16,953 nt of DNA from Nitrospirota bacterium (GTDB lineage Bacteria > Nitrospirota > Thermodesulfovibrionia > Thermodesulfovibrionales > JdFR-88). The position numbers and the translations under genes were made by a program. Of the stretch, positions 12,603 to 16,953 are shown one piece after another. The stretch's first letter is position 1, and the number at the start of each line of letters is the position of its first letter. Below the pieces are notes generated by a model. The model had not been told where the DNA came from. It did no database searches and saw only the letters and a list, made by a program, of their open reading frames with translations. Where the stretch lies: positions 1 to 16,953 of the forward strand of contig JAJYGJ010000204.1 of NCBI GenBank assembly GCA_021790695.1, given 5' to 3'.

Positions 12603-13958
12603 ATGGAAAACATGAGAAACCTCCTTTTTGCGCGCGCCCTCATGGGTACAAGCCTCGGGTTCCACATCAGCTATGTAGCCTTCGGGATCGGGTTGCCGCT
12701 GCTGCTTTTCATATCGGAACTTCTGGCCCTGAAGACGGGAAACGATCTCTATCACAGGCTGGCCAGGGGCTGGGTCCGCCCGATGACGGTGCTTTTCGCC
12801 ATCGGCGCGGTCTCGGGGACGATCATCTCCTTCGAGCTTGGCCTCCTGTGGCCAAGGTTCATGGGTTTCAGCGGCCCGATGATCGGCCTGCCGTTCTGGC
12901 TGGAGGCGTTCGCTTTCTTCGTGGAGGCTATCTTCATCGGCCTTTACGTATACGGGGAAGACCGGCTGTCCCGAAGGGCGCTTCTTTTTTGCACGGTCCC
13001 GATCACGATCGCGGCGGCGGCCTCGGCGGTGGCTGTAATAAGCGCAAACGGCTGGATGAATTCGCCTGCGGGTTTTTCTCTGTCAAACTCCGTCGCGCCC
13101 GGTGCCCGGCTGGCCGGCGTACGGCCATGGCGGGCGCTCGCAAACGGGGCCTGGGCTCACGAGGCGCTGCACGGCACCCTGGCGGCTTATGCGGCCTGTT
13201 CGTTCGCGGCCGCCGGCGTGTACGCCTTCCGGCTTCTGAGGGGGGACGATAAAGCCCTCTGCAGGCTGGGGCTTACCCTCTGTCTTGCCGTGGGCGCAGT
13301 GGTTGTCCCGCTGATGCTCATTACGGGAGATTACTCCGCGGTGTGGGTGGCCCATGAGCAGCCCGCGAAGCTGGCTGCCATGGAGGTCGTGCCCAATACG
13401 GTCCGGGGTGCGCCGCTGATAATAGGCGGGTGGCTGGACAAGAGGACCAACCGGGTCCGGTACGGCCTGCCGGTGCCGAAGATGCTGAGCCTTCTGGCCT
13501 TCCATGATCCCGATGCCCGGGTGCAGGGGCTCGATGCGTTTGCTCCCGCGCTGAGGCCGGACGCAAACAAGGTCCATCCCTTTTTCGACCTTATGGTCTT
13601 TTCCTTTTTCGTGATGCTTGCGCCCTCGTTCTGGTTCTGGATTGCGCGATGGAGAAAAAAAGGAAAAGGAAAAGGAAAAGGAAAAGACGTGTTTTCCTCG
13701 CGCCGGTTGCTTATCTCGATAATCATAGCCTCTCCGTTCGGGCTCCTGGCCCAGGAGGCGGGCTGGATGGTCACCGAATTCGGGCGGCAGCCCTGGATGG
13801 TTTACCGGGTAATGAATGTTTCCTCGGGTGTCACCCCGAGGTCCGTGGAATGGGTCTTCGTTTTGTTTGCCCTGGTATATGCGGCGCTCACGGCCGGGCT
13901 TCTGCGGCTCCTTCCGGCGCACGGCCGCATACGGGACGATAAGGAGGGGACATGCTGA
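12603..13958 (+). CDS. cydA: Cytochrome bd-type ubiquinol oxidase subunit I
   Basis: This is the haem-bearing subunit of a bd-type terminal oxidase, an inner-membrane protein of 451 residues that oxidises quinol and reduces O2 to water. From the ATG at 12603, His21 in 'GTSLGFH' matches the haem b595 ligand and His190 in 'EALHGTLAAY' the b558 ligand. Lys256 and Glu261 in 'QPAKLAAME' match the quinol-site pair (E. coli K252/E257). 'EFGRQPW' lies near the C-terminus. The Q-loop is short, as in the cyanide-insensitive/Geobacillus-like branch. Met331 is the likely second b558 ligand, though the usual neighbouring Arg seems absent. An (AAAAGG)4 repeat (13658-13681) encodes Lys-Gly repeats in a loop (about 352-361). 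An in-frame ATG at 12558 would add 15 residues but lies inside the likely promoter; neither start has a strong ribosome binding site. It overlaps cydB. Confidence 0.93.
   Translation: MENMRNLLFARALMGTSLGFHISYVAFGIGLPLLLFISELLALKTGNDLYHRLARGWVRPMTVLFAIGAVSGTIISFELGLLWPRFMGFSGPMIGLPFWLEAFAFFVEAIFIGLYVYGEDRLSRRALLFCTVPITIAAAASAVAVISANGWMNSPAGFSLSNSVAPGARLAGVRPWRALANGAWAHEALHGTLAAYAACSFAAAGVYAFRLLRGDDKALCRLGLTLCLAVGAVVVPLMLITGDYSAVWVAHEQPAKLAAMEVVPNTVRGAPLIIGGWLDKRTNRVRYGLPVPKMLSLLAFHDPDARVQGLDAFAPALRPDANKVHPFFDLMVFSFFVMLAPSFWFWIARWRKKGKGKGKGKDVFSSRRLLISIIIASPFGLLAQEAGWMVTEFGRQPWMVYRVMNVSSGVTPRSVEWVFVLFALVYAALTAGLLRLLPAHGRIRDDKEGTC
13658..13686 (+). repeat. Hexanucleotide tandem repeat (AAAAGG)n inside cydA
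   Basis: Four full AAAAGG units (13658-13681) plus AAAAG (13682-13686) follow a run of seven A that starts at 13655. In the cydA frame it encodes alternating Gly and Lys. Because the unit is six bases, gain or loss of units changes loop length by two residues without shifting frame. Confidence 0.9.
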
Positions 13959-15004
13959 TGGGCCTTCCGGAAAATCTGGCGGCCCTCCTGGTCCTTCTGG
14001 GACTTGTCATGTATTCGGTTTCCGCGGGCGCGGATTTCGGGGGCGGCCTGTGGACCGCACTTTCCAGCGGGCCGCGCGCAAACGAGCAGAGGGAGGCCCT
14101 TTTCGAGGCCATCGGCCCCGTCTGGGAGACAAACCATGTCTGGCTCGTCTATATAGTGGTCGTGCTTTTCACTTGTTTTCCCGGAGGTTTCGAGGCCCTG
14201 TTCATCGCCCTTGTCTTCCCGCTTGTTTTTTCCCTCGTGGGAATAAATTTTCGGGGCGCCGCGTTTGTATTCAGGCATTTCGGGCGGTCCAAACGCATCC
14301 GGCTGCCCGGCATGGAGGCCGTTTTTTCCATCGCGAGCGTCCTTACGCCGTTTTTTATGGGGATGGCCGTCTCATCGGTCGCCGGGGGCCGCATCCGTAT
14401 CGCCGGGGGCGCGCCGGGCCTGATGCCGTACCTGGCGACCTCCAGCCCCTCCGGCCCCTCCGATTGGATAACCCCCTTCACCGTTATCGGCGGTTTTATC
14501 GGGCTGGCCATCTGCGCATACGTCACGCCCATATACATGACGGCCCGTACTGCCGGGGAGCTGCGGGAGGATTTCAGAAGAAAGGCCATCGCGGGGGGTA
14601 TTGCGCTAGGGTTTCTGACTGCGGTCGAAGCGGCGGTTTCCCGGTTCGACGCCCGTCTTTTCTTCGACCGCTTCATCCGCCCGGCGCCCCTCTTGTTCGT
14701 GGGGCTTGCGGTCCTTTCGGGCAGCCTGACCCTGGTCCTGCTCTGGCGAAGGGCTTACGGCCTTGCGCGGTGGATTGCCGATTTCACGGTCGCCTTCACC
14801 ATAACGGGGTTTGCCGCGGCCCTCTATCCGTACATGATTATCGGGCAGCTCAGTTTCGCGCAGGCCGCCTCCGGCAGGCCGACCCTCCTTGCGGTCCTGA
14901 TAACGCTTCCGGCAGGCGCGGCGCTCCTGGCGCCCTCGCTCTTTCTTTTATACAGGACCTTCGGCGCAAGTGCGCTGCCGCGCCGGCCGTATCAGGGGAA
15001 ATAG
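13952..15004 (+). CDS. cydB: Cytochrome bd-type ubiquinol oxidase subunit II
   Basis: This is the partner subunit of CydA, a polytopic membrane protein of 350 residues with about nine hydrophobic segments. The N-terminal 'YSVSAGADFGGGLW' matches the family's 'Y..LDGFDLG' helix and keeps the acidic residue. 'EAIGPVWETNHVWL' is the cyanide-insensitive-type version of the 'GPVWDGNEVWL' motif, with Glu for Asp. The start at 13952 overlaps the cydA stop (13956-13958). A strong AAGGAGGGG (13941-13949) precedes it closely. A second in-frame ATG at 13958, which shares a base with the cydA stop, would have slightly long spacing; either is possible. The operon has no room for a downstream CydX-type small subunit on this strand. 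The stop is one base from the stop of the convergent rhodanese gene. Confidence 0.92.
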   Translation: MLMGLPENLAALLVLLGLVMYSVSAGADFGGGLWTALSSGPRANEQREALFEAIGPVWETNHVWLVYIVVVLFTCFPGGFEALFIALVFPLVFSLVGINFRGAAFVFRHFGRSKRIRLPGMEAVFSIASVLTPFFMGMAVSSVAGGRIRIAGGAPGLMPYLATSSPSGPSDWITPFTVIGGFIGLAICAYVTPIYMTARTAGELREDFRRKAIAGGIALGFLTAVEAAVSRFDARLFFDRFIRPAPLLFVGLAVLSGSLTLVLLWRRAYGLARWIADFTVAFTITGFAAALYPYMIIGQLSFAQAASGRPTLLAVLITLPAGAALLAPSLFLLYRTFGASALPRRPYQGK

Positions 15005-15005
15005 C

Positions 15006-15956
15006 TTACCGTCTCTTGTATCCCCAACCGTCTTTTTCCATGGGCACGGCCGGGTTTGCGGCCGCCTCCAGGATGGAGCCGTCGAAAAGCCTCACGTTTC
15101 TGTAGCCAAGCAGGTCGTGCAGGACGAAATAACCCAGCGCCGCGCTTGTGCCCTGATCGCTGTAAGTGATGATCCGGGCGTTCCTGTCCGCGGGGATGCC
15201 CACACCCATGGCCGCCCGTCTCAACTCCGCAAGGGGCCTCATGTAGGACGGGGAGAAATTGATCCCGCCGATGGTCATGAAATCGGCCGGCCACAGCCTG
15301 GAATGGGGCAGATGGCCGTATCTCTTTATGTAGCTCTTTTTTTCAAATCCGAAATCCTCATCCGGGGAGCGGTTGTCCACGAAGACGACCCCGGGCTGGC
15401 GGAGGTCCTTTTTTGCCTCGCTCATGGTGGCCAGCCTGCCCTTTTCCAATCTGCCCGTGAAGTTTCCCGGCCAGGGGACGGCGGGCTGGCTGGAGACCGG
15501 CTCCTTTTTTTGTTTCCAGGCCGCAAACCCCCCGTCGAGGATGGCCACCCTGTCATGCCCCAGGGCCTCGATGGTCCAGAGGGCGCGGGCGCTCCTGGCC
15601 GTGTCCTGGGCGGTCGTCCCGTCATCGTAGATGACGACGAAGGAGTCATTGTTGACGCCGAAACCGCGGAGCATGCGCACGAGGGCCGGCACCTTCGGCA
15701 TCATGTATCCCACGTATGCGTCGTTTTCCGTCTGCCAGGGGCCGAATGCCCTTGCCGCCCCCGGCACGTGCTCTTTTTCGTACCGGGTGAAGGCCCCGAC
15801 GTCAAGGACCACGACTCGTGGCGCCTTGAGGTTGGCTGCCAGCCATTCGACGCTGACCAGGTGGCTTGGCGCCGCCTGCGCCAGGGCGGCCGACGAGCAG
15901 CCGATTAAAATCAAGGCGGTTAAAACGCCCGTTAGTTTGGCTCTGAATGTATGCAT
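15006..15956 (-). CDS. Exported double-rhodanese protein lacking the catalytic cysteine
   Basis: This protein of 316 residues has an export signal and two rhodanese domains, the layout of thiosulfate sulfurtransferases (TST/SseA type). The signal region (1-29) has a lipobox-like L17-I-G-C20 and also a possible ALA cut at 26, so it could be a lipoprotein or a soluble periplasmic protein. The N-terminal domain (about 32-155) has Asp in the pseudo-active site ('VVIYDDGTT'), as is usual. The C-terminal domain (about 172-310) should carry Cys in the loop after the 'RIIxY' strand, but the residue is Ser266 (codon AGC at 15161-15159). Sulfur transfer by the normal persulfide route is therefore doubtful. 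GGAGGG (15968-15963) supports the start at 15956; the frame is open further upstream without similarity. The gene lies 41 bases after a paralogous gene and is probably in one operon with it. Confidence 0.88.
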   Translation of the reverse strand: MHTFRAKLTGVLTALILIGCSSAALAQAAPSHLVSVEWLAANLKAPRVVVLDVGAFTRYEKEHVPGAARAFGPWQTENDAYVGYMMPKVPALVRMLRGFGVNNDSFVVIYDDGTTAQDTARSARALWTIEALGHDRVAILDGGFAAWKQKKEPVSSQPAVPWPGNFTGRLEKGRLATMSEAKKDLRQPGVVFVDNRSPDEDFGFEKKSYIKRYGHLPHSRLWPADFMTIGGINFSPSYMRPLAELRRAAMGVGIPADRNARIITYSDQGTSAALGYFVLHDLLGYRNVRLFDGSILEAAANPAVPMEKDGWGYKRR

Positions 15957-15997
15957 TATGGTCCCTCCGTTTTTATTGAAATGTCCCTCCGGCGCTG

Positions 15998-16933
15998 CTA
16001 CCGCGTTACGAAGCCCCATGCGAACCTGACCATTGGGAGTTTTTTGTTCCGCGCGTAATCGAGCATCGAGCCGTCATAGACCTTTACGTCCCTGTAACCC
16101 AGCAGCTCGTGCAGGACAAAATAGCCCATGCCCGCGAACTGGCCGCTGTTGCAGTAGACGATGATCGGCCTCGATTTGTCCTCGGTAAGGCCGGTCCCCC
16201 TCGCCATGGCCTCCAGTTCCCTCCTGCTCTTGATGGTGGCGGGAGCGCGGTCGGCCCCGGCATTGGTCATGTAGGTGGCGGGAAAACTGAGAGAGCCGGG
16301 TATGTGGCCGTAACGCGGGACGGAGCTTTCCTTCGAAACGCCGAAATGCTGTTCGGCCGGCCTGTCATCGACGAAGATCGCCCTGCGGGTCTTCAGGTTG
16401 GCGATTACGTCGGCAAGTGTTGCGACCCTGGACTTGTCGGGTATCGCCCTGAAGTTGCCCGGTTGCGGCGTCGGCACGGCCTTCGTGACTTTGCGTCCCT
16501 CGAACGTCCACTTGGTGAAACCGCCGTCAAGGTAGGACACCTTCCGGACCCCCATGGATTCCATGACCCAGGTTGCCGACGCCCCCTTGGTGGCGTCGCT
16601 TGCTGTGTTGCCATGGTCGTAAATGACGACGTATGAGGACTGGTTGGCGCCGAGCGCCCGCATCATCACGCCGAAATCGGCCGGGGTCGGCATCAGCAGG
16701 CACATAGTTACGCTGCTTACCACCTCGCATCCGGTGAAATACGGCAGGCTGACCGCCCCCGGTATATGGGCGAAACCGTAATTCGACGCGGTCCTGACGT
16801 CGATGACAACCAGGCCGGGCTCTCCCAGGTGCCGCGCGAGCCACCCCGTGGAGACCAGGGGCGGCACGGCGCGCGCCTTGGCGACCGGAGGCGCGAAGGC
16901 GAATCCGGCCGCGGCCATCAGAAACACGATCAT
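15998..16933 (-). CDS. Exported thiosulfate sulfurtransferase (double rhodanese; 5' end probably beyond window)
   Basis: This protein has two rhodanese domains and a hydrophobic N-terminal export signal ending near 'VAKA' (residue 20, from the ATG at 16933; 311 aa visible). The N-terminal domain carries the usual inactive 'VVIYDHGNT'. The C-terminal domain has the catalytic Cys261 in 'PIIVYCNSGQFAGMGYFVLHELLGY'. Known relatives transfer the sulfane sulfur of thiosulfate to a thiophilic acceptor such as cyanide; here this would occur in the periplasm. It is clearly paralogous to the downstream gene, with matching C-terminal 'YFVLHELLGYRxVxxxDGSxL' blocks. The ATG at 16933 has no ribosome binding site, and the signal would lack a positive n-region. 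The frame stays open to the window edge and adds a Lys, so the real start is probably outside. The operon promoter is not visible. Confidence 0.88.
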   Translation of the reverse strand: MIVFLMAAAGFAFAPPVAKARAVPPLVSTGWLARHLGEPGLVVIDVRTASNYGFAHIPGAVSLPYFTGCEVVSSVTMCLLMPTPADFGVMMRALGANQSSYVVIYDHGNTASDATKGASATWVMESMGVRKVSYLDGGFTKWTFEGRKVTKAVPTPQPGNFRAIPDKSRVATLADVIANLKTRRAIFVDDRPAEQHFGVSKESSVPRYGHIPGSLSFPATYMTNAGADRAPATIKSRRELEAMARGTGLTEDKSRPIIVYCNSGQFAGMGYFVLHELLGYRDVKVYDGSMLDYARNKKLPMVRFAWGFVTR

Positions 16934-16953
16934 AAGCGGCTTTATCAGGTGCC

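Noticed and set aside
13816..15105. Plus-strand open frame (429 codons) overlapping cydB in another frame
   Set aside because: Very rich in Arg, Gly and Pro, without motifs; cydB is unmistakable in the true frame.
1..16953. CRISPR arrays, tRNA/rRNA genes, insertion sequences, phage or toxin-antitoxin genes
   Set aside because: Scanned for repeats, cloverleaf-like ends and recognisable proteins in the short gaps; none was seen.

Overview
The window is a GC-rich, densely coding stretch of a bacterial chromosome. Ile is often ATA and Arg often AGG, several starts are GTG or TTG, and the genes have an O-antigen/exopolysaccharide character. Together with a short-Q-loop bd oxidase and secreted double-domain rhodaneses, this suggests a Gram-negative environmental anaerobe or microaerophile. 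A Nitrospirota or former-deltaproteobacterial lineage is possible, but that is an impression of gene content and codon use, not a phylogenetic result.

Left region (1-6553, + strand): the right part of an O-antigen-type operon. It holds the C-terminal half of an RfbH-like CDP-4-keto-6-deoxyglucose 3-dehydrase, a large unrecognised membrane protein (GT-C or polymerase candidate), a Wzx-like flippase, an abequosyltransferase-like GT2 and a rhamnosyltransferase-like GT2. Genes are tightly packed, with two TTGA stop/start overlaps. The block ends at a good Rho-independent terminator that begins at the last stop codon. The order H - unknown - X - V - N recalls the Salmonella rfb cluster.

Middle region (6554-10204, + strand): a structured intergenic segment with a sigma70-type promoter, then GDP-mannose 4,6-dehydratase (gmd), GDP-L-fucose synthase (fcl) and a UDP-glucuronate 4-epimerase-type SDR. 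Together these supply GDP-L-fucose and an epimerised uronic acid nucleotide. On the opposite strand (10213-12418) lie a CE4 polysaccharide deacetylase and a WbpA/TviB-type UDP-GlcNAc 6-dehydrogenase. These also belong to nucleotide-sugar and polysaccharide metabolism and converge on the epimerase.

Right region (12419-16953): a divergent promoter region separates the dehydrogenase from cydAB, a cytochrome bd-type quinol oxidase. CydB ends one base from the end of a convergent pair of paralogous exported double-rhodanese genes on the - strand. One paralogue keeps the catalytic Cys and the other has Ser there. The second gene's 5' end probably runs off the right edge.

No tRNA, rRNA, CRISPR array, insertion sequence or phage gene was seen. 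The only non-coding stretches are short (largest about 230 bases at 6554-6782, then about 180 bases at 12419-12602 and 171 bases at 9014-9184) and are described individually where they hold signals.
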